Shown here one piece after another: positions 36,922 to 47,400 of a stretch of DNA of 64,000 nt (the first letter of the stretch is position 1; each line of letters starts with the position of its first letter). The stretch lies in contig NZ_JAAXPO010000003.1 of NCBI RefSeq assembly GCF_012396485.1, forward strand, positions 1 to 64,000, given 5' to 3'. Under the pieces are notes generated by a model. The model did no database searches. It saw nothing but the letters and a program-made list of their open reading frames with translations, and was not told the DNA's origin. This DNA comes from Leuconostoc holzapfelii (GTDB lineage: Bacteria; Bacillota; Bacilli; Lactobacillales; Lactobacillaceae). A program made the position numbers and the translations under genes.

Positions 36922-37335
36922 ATGACAGAACGTACTTTTATGATGATTAAACCAGACGGTGTGCAACGTGGCAAAGTCGGTGAAATTATTCGCCGGATTG
37001 AAGCCAAGGGATATCATATTGTTGCCATGAAGCTCATGACGCCCACGCCAGCGTTGCTGGCGCAACACTATGCCGAACACGTTGATAAATCCTTTTATCC
37101 TGCATTGGCGGCTTATATGACTTCTGGGCCGGTCGTGGCGATGGTTGGCGAAGGAAATGAAATCATTACCGGTTGGCGGCACTTGATGGGAGCCACCGAT
37201 CCGACCAACGCGCTACCTGGCACGATTCGCGGTGATCTAGCGCGTGCTTGGGATACCGCCGCCATCATGAATCTTGTCCATGGTTCTGACAGTCAGTCGG
37301 CTGCAGAACGCGAAATTGCACTCTGGTTTGATTGA
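36922..37335 (+). CDS. ndk: Nucleoside diphosphate kinase
   Basis: The 137-residue Ndk has the start ERTFMMIKPDGVQRGKVGEI and the active-site His120 in NLVHGSDS. It balances nucleoside triphosphate pools by moving phosphate through the histidine. GGAGG precedes ATG 36922. A strong terminator follows. Confidence 0.96.
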   Translation: MTERTFMMIKPDGVQRGKVGEIIRRIEAKGYHIVAMKLMTPTPALLAQHYAEHVDKSFYPALAAYMTSGPVVAMVGEGNEIITGWRHLMGATDPTNALPGTIRGDLARAWDTAAIMNLVHGSDSQSAAEREIALWFD

Positions 37336-37336
37336 T

Positions 37337-37384
37337 AAAAAAGCTTGACCCACCCCAAAAAAGGTGAGAGGTCAAGCTTTTTTT
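37337..37384 (+). terminator. Rho-independent terminator after ndk
   Basis: A perfect 14-bp stem (AAAAAAGCTTGACC with its inverse) ending in a run of T. Confidence 0.92.
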
Positions 37385-37454
37385 GCGCAAGTTTAGTGGT
37401 GTGGCGCAAAGTTTGGTAGAATAGAATTAAAGACTCGGAGTTGAGATATAGAAA

Positions 37455-38333
37455 ATGACAATAGATAATATCACAATATTAAAAAATCAACCACTTGCCC
37501 CTTACGCCCACACGCAAGTGGGCGGGGTCGTGGATTACTTAGCCATCCCCAAAACGCGTGCTGAATTACAGGCGTTATTAACTTGGGCGAAGGCAACCAA
37601 CCAACCAATTCATATCTTTGGTCGCTTATCTAATTTGGTTGTGCGCAATGGGGGGTTACGTGGGGTCGTGATTTTACTGCATGAACTACGTGACATTCAG
37701 GTTCAGGGGAACACCATCACAGCTGAAGCTGGGGCCGACTTGATTTTGGTCACAGAGGTGGCATTGGAACATGGTCTGGCAGGCATGGAATGGGGTGCTG
37801 GGATACCTGGATCAGTCGGCGGGGCAGTCTTCATGAATGCTGGCGCTTATGGCGGGCAGACCGATATGGTGGCAACGTCGGTCACCGCCCTCATGCCAGA
37901 TGGGTCGATCCAGACCTTTGCGGCAGACGCACTTAATTTTGGGTACCGCCAATCTGTCTTTCAGGCCAATGGGGGTGTTATTATTGAAGCAACATTCACT
38001 TTGCAACCAGATGCGCCGGCAGCCATTCAGGCGCGCATGGATGACAATAATTTCCGACGCGCCAACAAACAGCCCCTCAACTATCCGTCAAACGGGTCAG
38101 TCTTTAAACGGCCGACGGGTTATTTTGCTGGCAAGCTCATTATGGATGCTGGCTTACAAGGCAAGCGCGTCGGCGGCGTTGAAGTATCTAAGAAACACGC
38201 TGGCTTCATGGTAAACGTGGCGAATGGGACGGGGAATGATTATGAGGATCTAATTCACTTTGTCCAAGCAACCGTCGAAGAAAAATATGGCGTGGCCTTA
38301 GAAACTGAAGTACGTATCATCGGGGAGAGATAA
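37455..38333 (+). CDS. murB: UDP-N-acetylmuramate dehydrogenase
   Basis: The 292-residue FAD enzyme of peptidoglycan synthesis has FAD-binding motifs (GAGIPGSVGGAVFMNAGAYGG), the YRQSVFQ segment and the C-terminal NGSVFKRP...KHAGFMVN...GVALETEVRIIGE with the catalytic Ser and Glu. It reduces the enolpyruvyl group to give UDP-MurNAc. The ribosome binding site is weak or distant (GGAG about 14 bases upstream). The antiporter gene follows after 4 bp. Confidence 0.95.
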   Translation: MTIDNITILKNQPLAPYAHTQVGGVVDYLAIPKTRAELQALLTWAKATNQPIHIFGRLSNLVVRNGGLRGVVILLHELRDIQVQGNTITAEAGADLILVTEVALEHGLAGMEWGAGIPGSVGGAVFMNAGAYGGQTDMVATSVTALMPDGSIQTFAADALNFGYRQSVFQANGGVIIEATFTLQPDAPAAIQARMDDNNFRRANKQPLNYPSNGSVFKRPTGYFAGKLIMDAGLQGKRVGGVEVSKKHAGFMVNVANGTGNDYEDLIHFVQATVEEKYGVALETEVRIIGER

Positions 38334-38337
38334 GCCT

Positions 38338-40434
38338 ATGGTGATCCTTGAACTTGTTGTCATTCTGATTGTTTCGGTGACCATTTCAAATATTATTTCT
38401 CACTTTGTGCCGGAAGTGCCAATTAGCCTATTTCAAATTGGGATTGGGTTAGGTTTATCACTGGTATTGGGTGTGCATGTCGATATTGACACCCATTGGT
38501 TCATGCTGTTATTTGTGGCGCCGTTGCTTTATAACGATGCGTGGCGCTTTCCAAAACGAGAACTTTGGGAGTTGCGGGGGCCAATTTTAGGAAATGCCAT
38601 CCTACTTGTTTTACTAACCACATTAGTTGGGGGCTATTTCATTCACTTGCTCATGCCGCAACTGCCCAATTCAGTTGCTTTAGCATTGGCCGCAGTGGTT
38701 TCGCCAACGGATCCCGTAGCGGTGCAAGCGATTGCGAAGCGGGTTAAGTTACCTGATAATGTCTTACACATTGTTGCTGGAGAAAGTCTAATTAATGACG
38801 CCAGTGGGTTGGTGAGTTTCAATACAGCCATTAAAGCGACTGTCATGGGGACGTTCTTGATTGGGCAAGCGATTACCAACTTTTTTTGGATGACGCTCAT
38901 GGGACTGCTCGTTGGGTTGGTCTTGGGCAGTGTCATTAGTTGGTTACGTGATACGTTTGACCGTGTTGGTCTTAACGATGTGGTCTTTCACACGGTTATG
39001 ACGCTGTTGTCTCCGTTTTTAATTTATTGGACTGCTGAAGCAGTTTTCCATGCCTCTGGCGTGATCGCGGTGGTTGCTGGTGGTGTGTTGACCAAAATTT
39101 TAAGTGATCAGCATATTGATGCCCGGAACCCAGAAATTTCGGTCACCGCCGTGCGGACGTGGGAGATCTTTGTCTATTTGCTCAACGGCATTATTTTTGT
39201 CTTACTGGGCATTGGGTTACCGCCAATCGTGGGTGCTGTCTTCAAAAACGCCCAAATTCGGACGGATGAAGCCATATTTTATGGCTTTGTCGTCTGGTTT
39301 ATTGTCTTTGCTATTCGTACACTTTGGGCGTATGGCAACCAAGTGGTTTTGTACCTCAAGAATCGGGAAAATAAACCAACAGTCATGATGGCCATTACAT
39401 CAGGCTTAACGGGTGTCCGTGGGGCCGTGACGATGGCGGCGGTGATGACGGTGCCGTTGGTAATTAAAGATGGTTCGCCGTTTCCGCAGCGGGATTTATT
39501 TATCTTTATCGCTGCTGTTGTGGTAATTGTGAGTTTGTTAGTGGCAACTGTGATGTTGCCCTTTGTCACCAAAGTACGCACCTCGCACGACTTCACCCAG
39601 CCAGAAATTTCAGATGCTGAATTACCGGCGACAACCGGAGAAAAGAAGGCGGAACTTTCTGAAGCTCGGGCACGTATTTTCGCCATCCAGGTGGGCATTC
39701 AGACCTTGCGAGAACAGCAAAATGATACCAATCGCGCTATTATTTATGAATTAATTGCACGCAAGCAAGCAACAATCACGCAAATTCGCCGACAACTCAT
39801 TGGGGATGATCATGAATTGTCACAATTTGATGATTCGGAATTGCGGCGCATTGGCTTGGATGCACAACGTGATCGTTTGCAACAATTACTGGTGGCGGAA
39901 GAAATTTCACCATTGACATTTTCAATTCAGTCACGGCGTTTAGAGCGTCTGGAAAAGCTCATCGGCGCGGACAAACGATACGATCGTTCAGCACACTGGG
40001 TGCGCATTTTAACGCGTCGAGCAGTGCGGAGTGTGCGTATTTGGCTATCCGATGAGACAAGTAAAAAGTTTAAGGCGGAATCGTCGCTTGCCGTACGCGA
40101 AACGGCAAAAGCGGCAATTAAGGCCTTGTCAGACCATATGGAAAAATACAGTGGCGATACGGTCTCGCACCGGATTGAAAGACAAAATGCATTTGACTTG
40201 ATCGTGGCTTATCGTTATCAGATTGAACATGAAAAACATCCGGATACACCAGAGCAACGGGAACTGGATGACAAGCAGCGCATGGAACTTGAATTAATTG
40301 CTTTGAACGCGCAACGCGAAACAATTCAAAATCTGTATGAGCAGGGACGCATTACCCGACAAGCAGGCATTAACATCCGGCAGTTCATCAATTATGCTGA
40401 AACAGCAGCTCTGGCTGGCAAGAATGAAGCATAG
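38338..40434 (+). CDS. Na+/H+ antiporter, CPA1 (NhaP-like) family
   Basis: The 698-residue protein has about 12 membrane helices (1-410) with the CPA1 motifs SPTDPVAVQAI and GESLINDASGLVSF containing the ion-binding Asp residues. A cytoplasmic C-terminal part of about 280 residues rich in Arg, Glu and Gln follows, probably helical and regulatory. It exchanges Na+ or K+ for protons. It starts 4 bp after murB and is probably cotranscribed; the following gene cdaA makes c-di-AMP, which controls ion transporters in Firmicutes. Confidence 0.88.
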   Translation: MVILELVVILIVSVTISNIISHFVPEVPISLFQIGIGLGLSLVLGVHVDIDTHWFMLLFVAPLLYNDAWRFPKRELWELRGPILGNAILLVLLTTLVGGYFIHLLMPQLPNSVALALAAVVSPTDPVAVQAIAKRVKLPDNVLHIVAGESLINDASGLVSFNTAIKATVMGTFLIGQAITNFFWMTLMGLLVGLVLGSVISWLRDTFDRVGLNDVVFHTVMTLLSPFLIYWTAEAVFHASGVIAVVAGGVLTKILSDQHIDARNPEISVTAVRTWEIFVYLLNGIIFVLLGIGLPPIVGAVFKNAQIRTDEAIFYGFVVWFIVFAIRTLWAYGNQVVLYLKNRENKPTVMMAITSGLTGVRGAVTMAAVMTVPLVIKDGSPFPQRDLFIFIAAVVVIVSLLVATVMLPFVTKVRTSHDFTQPEISDAELPATTGEKKAELSEARARIFAIQVGIQTLREQQNDTNRAIIYELIARKQATITQIRRQLIGDDHELSQFDDSELRRIGLDAQRDRLQQLLVAEEISPLTFSIQSRRLERLEKLIGADKRYDRSAHWVRILTRRAVRSVRIWLSDETSKKFKAESSLAVRETAKAAIKALSDHMEKYSGDTVSHRIERQNAFDLIVAYRYQIEHEKHPDTPEQRELDDKQRMELELIALNAQRETIQNLYEQGRITRQAGINIRQFINYAETAALAGKNEA

Positions 40435-40483
40435 GACGGCGTGCTTGTGACGTCATGTGTGAAAATTTTATAAAGGACAAGTT

Positions 40484-41302
40484 ATGTTATCGTATTTAAC
40501 AATCTCAAACCTGATGCACGCAATGGATATTTTAATTATTTGGTTCTTGCTTTACAAGATTATCCAATTTTTTGAAGGTACCCGTGCGCTGCAAATTTTA
40601 TTTGGGGTCGGGGCAATTATTCTGGTCAAAGTCGTCAGTTGGTACCTGGGATTAACGACCCTGTCTTGGGTGATGGATCAATTGATCACGTGGGCACCGA
40701 TTGCCTTGGTGGTGGTCTTTCAACAAGAGATTCGTCGCGGACTGGAAACCCTTTGTCGGGGGTTAACGGTCCGTCGAGCGCGCATTGACAACGCTGAAGA
40801 AAATCAACTCATTAAGAGTTTAGATGATGCTTTGCAATATATGTCAAAGCGACGGATTGGGGCATTAATCACGATACAACGTGAGGCTCAATTAGAAGAA
40901 TATATTAAAACTGGGATTAAGTTAGACGCCTATATTACCGGGCAACTGCTCATCAACACGTTTATCCCAAATACGCCCCTACATGATGGTGCAGTGATTA
41001 TCAGTAAGGGGCGCATAGCCGTTGCTGCGGCCTATTTACCCTTGTCAGAAAGTGTCCGTATTCCTAAAGAATTAGGGACCAGACATCGGGCAGCTGTGGG
41101 TATTTCTGAAGCCAGTGATGCGATCACGGTGGTTGTATCAGAGGAAACTGGGGAAATTTCGATCACCCAAAATGGCGACTTGTTGCGTCATATGGATCAA
41201 GAAAGTTATTTAAACTTCTTTAAGCATCAATTCTTGGCAACCGATGAGCTACCTCTCAGTAAAAAACATTGGTGGCAAAAGAAGGGGGGGACAACAACAT
41301 GA
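40484..41302 (+). CDS. cdaA: Diadenylate cyclase CdaA
   Basis: The 272-residue membrane enzyme has three N-terminal helices (about 10-95) and a DAC domain with both signature motifs, DGA (in PLHDGAVII) and RHR (in GTRHRAAVG). It joins two ATP to c-di-AMP, which governs potassium and osmotic balance in lactic acid bacteria. AAAGGAC precedes ATG. Its stop overlaps the start of cdaR (ATGA). Confidence 0.96.
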   Translation: MLSYLTISNLMHAMDILIIWFLLYKIIQFFEGTRALQILFGVGAIILVKVVSWYLGLTTLSWVMDQLITWAPIALVVVFQQEIRRGLETLCRGLTVRRARIDNAEENQLIKSLDDALQYMSKRRIGALITIQREAQLEEYIKTGIKLDAYITGQLLINTFIPNTPLHDGAVIISKGRIAVAAAYLPLSESVRIPKELGTRHRAAVGISEASDAITVVVSEETGEISITQNGDLLRHMDQESYLNFFKHQFLATDELPLSKKHWWQKKGGTTT

Positions 41303-42312
41303 AAAAAATTGGCCAATCAAAAATTGTGAATCTCGTGATTTCCTTAGTCATTGCGATTTTATTGTCGGCCTACGTTTTGAGTACCAAAACAGCCAGCTTG
41401 ACCTCTAATGGCTCAGATAATTTTTCAACGTTGATCCCTGAAAAAAAGGCGACATTGAAAGTGCCGTTAAACTTGCAATTTGATAGTGATAACTATGTTG
41501 CAGTTGGCGCGCCAACAATGGTGTCGGTTGATATTGAAGGGTCTGGCGCCTTGATATCAGCGGCACAAAGCCGCAACGATATCCAAGCCAGCGCTGACTT
41601 GCGCGGTTTAAAGCCTGGTCAACATACGGTGACGGTGGCGTTACGTGGCGTTAACGCGTCCTTAACTTCAACGGTCACTCCACAAAAAATAACTGTCACG
41701 ATTGCCAAAAAGACCACGACAACCATGCCAGTACGTGTGACGTATGATCAAAGTAAAATTGCCCGTGGTTATACAGTGAGCGAACTTGTGAGTGATCCAA
41801 AACGCGTCATTATTAGTGGGCCAAAGACAAACGTTGAGGCTGTGGATACAGTTGCAGCCCAAGTTGTGTTGCAACAGGGGATTAAAGACACGATTACGCA
41901 AGCCGTCCGTTTGGTGGCGTATGATAAGAGCGGCAATGTCGTTGAGGTTAACTTTGACCAACGGACGGTGAATGTGACAATGACGATTACACCAGCCGAT
42001 AGCAAAAAATTAACCTTAACGCCAGAGATTAAAAACGCAGGGAATAATCAGTATCAGGTCAGCTTTGAACCGAAAAGTGTGACGGCCTATGGTGCTTCTG
42101 ATATACTTAATGCTATGAGTGATATTAGTGTGCCGGTCGATATTAACCAACGCCAAGGTAATGGTAACGTTAATGTGACACTACCGACGATTACAGGTAT
42201 TGTGAGCTATGACGTTAAAAACGTGACGGCGCAAGTGACTCAGACGACGGATGGGGGTGCGCAAAGCAGTAGTTCATCTGGTGCGTCAAGCGCGTCGTCT
42301 TCGGGTCATTGA
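41299..42312 (+). CDS. cdaR: YbbR-domain regulator of CdaA
   Basis: The 337-residue protein has one N-terminal membrane helix (about 10-28), several YbbR repeats on the outside (e.g. PVRVTYDQSKIARGYTVSEL and VTPEIKNAG-type segments) and a Ser-rich C-terminus. CdaR binds CdaA and adjusts its activity. ATG 41299 overlaps the cdaA stop; a longer frame from 41269 lacks a signal. The cdaA-cdaR-glmM order is the conserved Firmicutes arrangement. Confidence 0.94.
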   Translation: MKKIGQSKIVNLVISLVIAILLSAYVLSTKTASLTSNGSDNFSTLIPEKKATLKVPLNLQFDSDNYVAVGAPTMVSVDIEGSGALISAAQSRNDIQASADLRGLKPGQHTVTVALRGVNASLTSTVTPQKITVTIAKKTTTTMPVRVTYDQSKIARGYTVSELVSDPKRVIISGPKTNVEAVDTVAAQVVLQQGIKDTITQAVRLVAYDKSGNVVEVNFDQRTVNVTMTITPADSKKLTLTPEIKNAGNNQYQVSFEPKSVTAYGASDILNAMSDISVPVDINQRQGNGNVNVTLPTITGIVSYDVKNVTAQVTQTTDGGAQSSSSSGASSASSSGH

Positions 42313-42339
42313 GATAATTAAAGAGAACAGGACAAAATA

Positions 42340-43710
42340 ATGTCAGAAATTAAATTAAAGTATTTTGGAACCGATGGCGTGCGCGGCATCGCTAACGAGA
42401 CGTTGACACCAGAATTGGCTTTTCGTTTAGGTCGAACTGGTGGCGCGATCTTAACACGGCATGCCCAGGATGATAAAAAGCCAGTCGTGATTGTCGGTCG
42501 CGATACGCGTATTTCCGGAGAAATGTTGCAACAAGCCATCATCGCTGGATTCTTGTCAGTGGGGATTGATGTTTTGCGCCTTGGGGTCATTACGACACCA
42601 GCCGTGGCATTTTTGGTGCAAAATTTGGAAGCCGATGCTGGGGTGCAGATTACTGCTTCTCATAATCCGGCTGCGGATAATGGGATCAAATTCTTTGGAA
42701 ACGATGGCTTCAAGCTATCGGACGAATTGGAATTTGAAATTGAACAGTTGCTTGATAGTCCAGTGGATGATTTGCCACGACCAAGTGCTGAAGGCTTAGG
42801 GGTTGTGAATAACTATCCTGAAGGGGCTTTGAAATACATGAGCTTCTTGCAGAAAACGATTCCTACCGATCTTTCGGGGATGCGGATCGCCCTTGATGGG
42901 GCCAACGGGGCAACCAGTGGCTTGTTGGCGCATTTGTTTGCCGATTTGAATGCTGATTTTGTGATGATGGGAACAGAGCCAAATGGCCTTAACATTAATG
43001 ATGGCGTGGGGTCAACGCATCCAGAAGCGTTGGCGCAATTTGTAACTGAAAATGACGTGCAAGCCGGCTTGGCCTTTGATGGTGATGGTGATCGCTTGAT
43101 TGCCGTTGATGAAAATGGGGCCATTGTTGATGGTGACAAAATCATGTACATCACTGGTAAATTCATGGATGCCCAAGGGCGCTTGAAGCACCATACTGTG
43201 GTATCCACCGTGATGAGTAACATTGGCTTCTACAAAGCATTAGCTGAACATGACATGACCAGTGTCAAAACGGCGGTTGGTGATCGTTATGTGATGGCTG
43301 AAATGCTGAAGTCGGGGTATAACTTAGGTGGTGAACAATCCGGACATATCATCTTTAGCGATTGGGCGACAACGGGTGATGGCTTGTTGACGGCCTTGCA
43401 ATTGCTTTATGTGATGAAAGAAACGGGCAAGCAGTTGTCAGAATTGGCAGCTGAAGTACAAATTTATCCGCAAAAGTTGGTCAATATTCCCGTTGCGGAT
43501 AAAGTTGGGATTCAGCAAGACCCCGCTGTCTTGGCTAAGATTGCCGAAGTGGAATCGCAAATGGCTGGTGACGGGCGTGTCTTGGTGCGTGCTTCAGGGA
43601 CAGAGTCCTTGTTGCGCGTGATGGCTGAAGCACCAACGGTTGACCTTGTTGAAAAATATGTCGAAGCGATTGCTGCTGTTGTGCGTGAACGCGCCAATGG
43701 CGAAGGCTAA
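42340..43710 (+). CDS. glmM: Phosphoglucosamine mutase
   Basis: The 456-residue enzyme carries the phosphoserine loop [11 protein letters not shown] (Ser107), the metal loop DGDGDR and the sugar loop GEQSGH, with the C-terminal [12 protein letters not shown] phosphate site. It converts glucosamine-6-phosphate to the 1-phosphate for cell-wall precursor synthesis. It is the third gene of the cdaA-cdaR-glmM operon. In related species GlmM and CdaA interact. Confidence 0.97.
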   Translation: MSEIKLKYFGTDGVRGIANETLTPELAFRLGRTGGAILTRHAQDDKKPVVIVGRDTRISGEMLQQAIIAGFLSVGIDVLRLGVITTPAVAFLVQNLEADAGVQITASHNPAADNGIKFFGNDGFKLSDELEFEIEQLLDSPVDDLPRPSAEGLGVVNNYPEGALKYMSFLQKTIPTDLSGMRIALDGANGATSGLLAHLFADLNADFVMMGTEPNGLNINDGVGSTHPEALAQFVTENDVQAGLAFDGDGDRLIAVDENGAIVDGDKIMYITGKFMDAQGRLKHHTVVSTVMSNIGFYKALAEHDMTSVKTAVGDRYVMAEMLKSGYNLGGEQSGHIIFSDWATTGDGLLTALQLLYVMKETGKQLSELAAEVQIYPQKLVNIPVADKVGIQQDPAVLAKIAEVESQMAGDGRVLVRASGTESLLRVMAEAPTVDLVEKYVEAIAAVVRERANGEG

Positions 43711-43720
43711 GTCGTCTGAA

Positions 43721-43747
43721 GTTTGTCAAAAATGACAAGCTTTTTTT
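43721..43747 (+). terminator. Rho-independent terminator after glmM
   Basis: GTTTGTCA pairs with TGACAAGC (one G-T pair) across AAAA, followed by seven T. Confidence 0.8.
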
Positions 43748-43755
43748 GTTATAAT
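43747..43755 (+). promoter_or_regulatory. Extended -10 promoter of the rnc-smc-ftsY operon
   Basis: TGTTATAAT directly follows the terminator and lies about 35 bp before the rnc start. A -35 box at the normal distance is not apparent because that position is the terminator hairpin. Confidence 0.55.
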
Positions 43756-43789
43756 AAAGTAATAAACTAGGATATAAAAGGAAAAAACC

Positions 43790-44491
43790 GTGTCACAAGA
43801 CAGTTTTAAACAATACTTACGCACCAAATTTAACATTGTGTTTGATGATGAGAGCCTCTTGCTTGAAGCGCTCACACAGCGCAATTACCTAAACGAGCAT
43901 CCGAATGAACCTGGCCGTGATTATCAACGTTTGGAATTTTTAGGCGATTCGGTGATGCAAGTTTCAGTGGCAGAATATTTATTTAAGCGTTATCCTAAGT
44001 GGCACGAAGGCCAATTAACGGAAATGCGTATTGCCATGGTGCAAACACGGTCCTTTGCACATTTTTCCCGTTTGGTGCACCTTGATGAAGCGGTGCGACT
44101 TGGTAAAGGGGAAGAAATGTCTGGTGCGCGCAATCGGGATTCTTTGCTCGAAGATATTTGGGAAGCTTTTATTGGCGCACTTTATTTAGACCAAGGTGCC
44201 TCGGCAGTCCATGGTTTCTTAGCGCAAACTTTGTTTGCGGCAATCGAAACGGACTTTTTTGATCGGTTCATTGATTTTAAAAGCCGGTTGCAAGAAAAGT
44301 TACAAGTCAATGGTGCTGTCGATATTGACTATCGCACGGAGCGGGAACAACAATTGGCGAATAAAACGCAATTGTTTGAAGCTAGCGTGTCAGTTGACGA
44401 TCAGGAATTGGCACGCGGCACGGGTAAATCAATTAAAGATGCTGAAAAAGCAGCTGCCCGAGCTGCGCTAAAATTATTGGAAGAAAAATAA
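43790..44491 (+). CDS. rnc: Ribonuclease III
   Basis: The 233-residue protein has the RNase III signature RLEFLGDSVMQ, the second catalytic Glu segment in LLEDIWEAFIGALYLDQG and a C-terminal dsRNA-binding domain ending KSIKDAEKAAARAAL. It cuts double-stranded RNA in rRNA processing. The start is GTG 43790 after AAAAGGA. Followed by smc, ftsY, ylxM and ffh as in other Firmicutes. Confidence 0.96.
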   Translation: MSQDSFKQYLRTKFNIVFDDESLLLEALTQRNYLNEHPNEPGRDYQRLEFLGDSVMQVSVAEYLFKRYPKWHEGQLTEMRIAMVQTRSFAHFSRLVHLDEAVRLGKGEEMSGARNRDSLLEDIWEAFIGALYLDQGASAVHGFLAQTLFAAIETDFFDRFIDFKSRLQEKLQVNGAVDIDYRTEREQQLANKTQLFEASVSVDDQELARGTGKSIKDAEKAAARAALKLLEEK

Positions 44492-44495
44492 ACTT

Positions 44496-47400
44496 ATGAA
44501 ACTTAAATCACTTGAAATCAGTGGCTTTAAGTCTTTTGCCGATAAAACGGTTATCGAATTTATGCCAGGCATGACTGGCATTGTCGGCCCAAACGGGTCA
44601 GGAAAATCGAACATTATCGAAGCCATTCGCTGGGTGATGGGTGAGCAGAGCGCGAAAGACTTACGTGGCACAAAAATGGCGGATATTATCTTTGGTGGCA
44701 CCAATAAACGGGCCGCATTGAATCGCGCCGAAGTCTCGATGACTTTTGACAACTCAGATCATTATGTGAAATCTGAATTTAACGAAATTCGTATTACCCG
44801 CCGGCTTTATCGCTCAGGCGAAAGTGCCTACCAAATAAATGGTGTTGATAGCCGGTTGCGCGATATTCATGAATTGTTTATGGATACAGGCCTAGGACGT
44901 GAAAGTTTTTCGATTATATCGCAAGGCCGTGTGGAAAGCATTTTTAATGCGAAGCCAGAAGATCGACGCAGCATTATTGAAGAAGTTGCCGGTGTTTATA
45001 AATATAAGCAAAATAAGCAGCGCGCACAGAAGGATTTGCAGCAAACAAGTGATAATTTGGCACGTGTGGCAGATATTATTCATGAAATTGAAGGGCGTAT
45101 AACTCCCTTAGCCGAACAATCGGCGCAGGCCACCGATTATATCGCCCAAAAGTCACGATTTGATACGTTGGACAAGTTGCGTTTGGCATTAACCCAACAG
45201 ACCTTGACTAGCCAAAAGGCGACGGCAACGGCGGCGGTTACACAACAAGATACCCAAGTGAACCAGACCAAAGCCGCACTGGATGCTTTGAATCAAGATT
45301 TGGCTCAAAAGCGCCAAGCACGTACCAGTGAACAAACCACCCGAGATGATTTGCAAGACACGATTTTAAAAGCAACACAGGCACGTGAGCGTCTGATTGG
45401 CGCACAAAACCTGAGTTCACAGCAAATGGCGACCCTCCAAGGCAAGCTCGCAGAACATGAGAGCCGAGCGCAAGATGTGGCGCAACGTGTGACCAAATTA
45501 GCCGCCCAACTGGCCACTGTTGTGGCAAAGCAAGCCGCCCTCACGCAGCAACGGCAAACACTTAAAAACAAACTGGCAACATTTGATACCGCTGGACAAA
45601 TGAGCCGGCAGGCCGACATTCAAGCGCAACTTGAGACGAATCGTCATGCTTATATCCAAACCATGCAAACGTTGGCGGCCTTACATAATGCCATCCAAAC
45701 GGATGAGAAGACGCAGCAAGCATTGACAAGTCGGATCCAAACGTTGACGGCGCGTCTTTCAGAAGAAGTAGCGACCCGCGATGAACTGGCTGCTGCCGTT
45801 AATGTGCCAGAAACCACGCAATCAGATGTGATCACAAGCTTAACGGCTGAAGTCGGGCGTTTGAAAAAGCAATTTGATACCGCCAACCAACAATATCAAC
45901 AAGATGAGAAACGTTGGTATGCGGCGTTAAATGAATTGAACAAGGCAAAAAGTCAACGCGATGCCCTGCATGCGCTTGACGAATATGCCGGCTTCTTTCA
46001 AGGGGTGCGCGCGTTGATGCAACCTAATGTGCGGCAACAATTTGTCGGGATCAAAGGGGTTGTTGCTGAACTACTTTCGGTGCCAAGTGAGTATACCAAA
46101 GCCATTGAAACGGTACTTGGTGGTGCGTTGCAACAAGTGGTTGTGGATCAAACGGCGACAGCCAAGCAAGTCATTCGTTACCTCACGCAAAAGCGTGCCG
46201 GTCGCGTCACCATTTTACCCATTGATACGATTAAACCCCGTTACTTGTCTGGTGTGGACAGTGTCAAAAACATGTCAGGCTTTATTGGCGTTGCCGCAGA
46301 TTTGGTTACAATGCCTGAAAACATGGCAAATATCCAATCCAATTTGCTAGGCAGTACTGTTGTCGCTGCAACATTGGATGATGCCACACAGATTGCCCGT
46401 GCCGGCCAATATCGTTTTCGCGTTGTTAGCTTGGATGGGCAAGTCGTCAATGCGGGTGGGTCGTTGACTGGTGGTGCCAATCAAAAAAGTGGGGCCACTA
46501 TTTTAAGTCGACAAGCTGATTTGAAACAAATGTCAGCGCGTGTATCAACACTAGCAACACAGGCCCAAACACTTGAAAGTGCGTTGCAAGCGCAACGTGT
46601 AGCGGGTGAAAAATTACGTGTTGCTTTGCAAACCGCTGAGGCGGATTTAGCAGCGGCAAAACAAGAAACGGCCCAAGTAGACTACGAATTATCTCGCAAG
46701 CAAGATGCGGTTCAACAGCAAACGCGCACGGTGCAAGCCTTGCAATTTGAATTACAAGAACTTGAAACACAACTCGCAGAGAGTCAGCAGCAATCAGAAC
46801 AAAATCAAGCAGCTGTAACCCAAGCGACAGCTGATCAAGCCACACAAGAAGCTGAGACGACACGCTTGAATGCTGAGCTGAACAATGTGTCGCAACAATC
46901 GCAAGCCTCAAATGAAGAAAAGGTCGGCGTTCAGACGGATTTTGCAGCAGTACAAGCACAACTCGACAGTGTGACAAGTCAAGTGGCAATGCTTCAGGCA
47001 CAACATGATGACTTGACACAGCAACAAGCAGCTTTGTCAGAGACGATTGCCGATTTGCAAACCCAATTAAAGGTAGCCAAGAACAATCATGATAATGCAG
47101 CGGAAGTCGCAACTGTCACAGCGCGTCTGTCGACCGCGCAAGATAATTTAGCCGAAACGACTCAACGCATTGCCGAACTCACTGATGACGTAGCGACCTT
47201 GGAGACACAACTTGCTGCCCAACAAGCAGAATTACGCCTACAAACCAGCAGTCAGACCCAGTTAGCGGCACAAGTCGCCCGCCTTGAAACGCAACTAGAC
47301 CATATTCAATCAGAATTATTGACGCAATATGGCACGGTGGACGTCTCAGATTGCATTGCAGCACATGATGTTGCTGAATTGCCAGATATTGTGGCACAGC

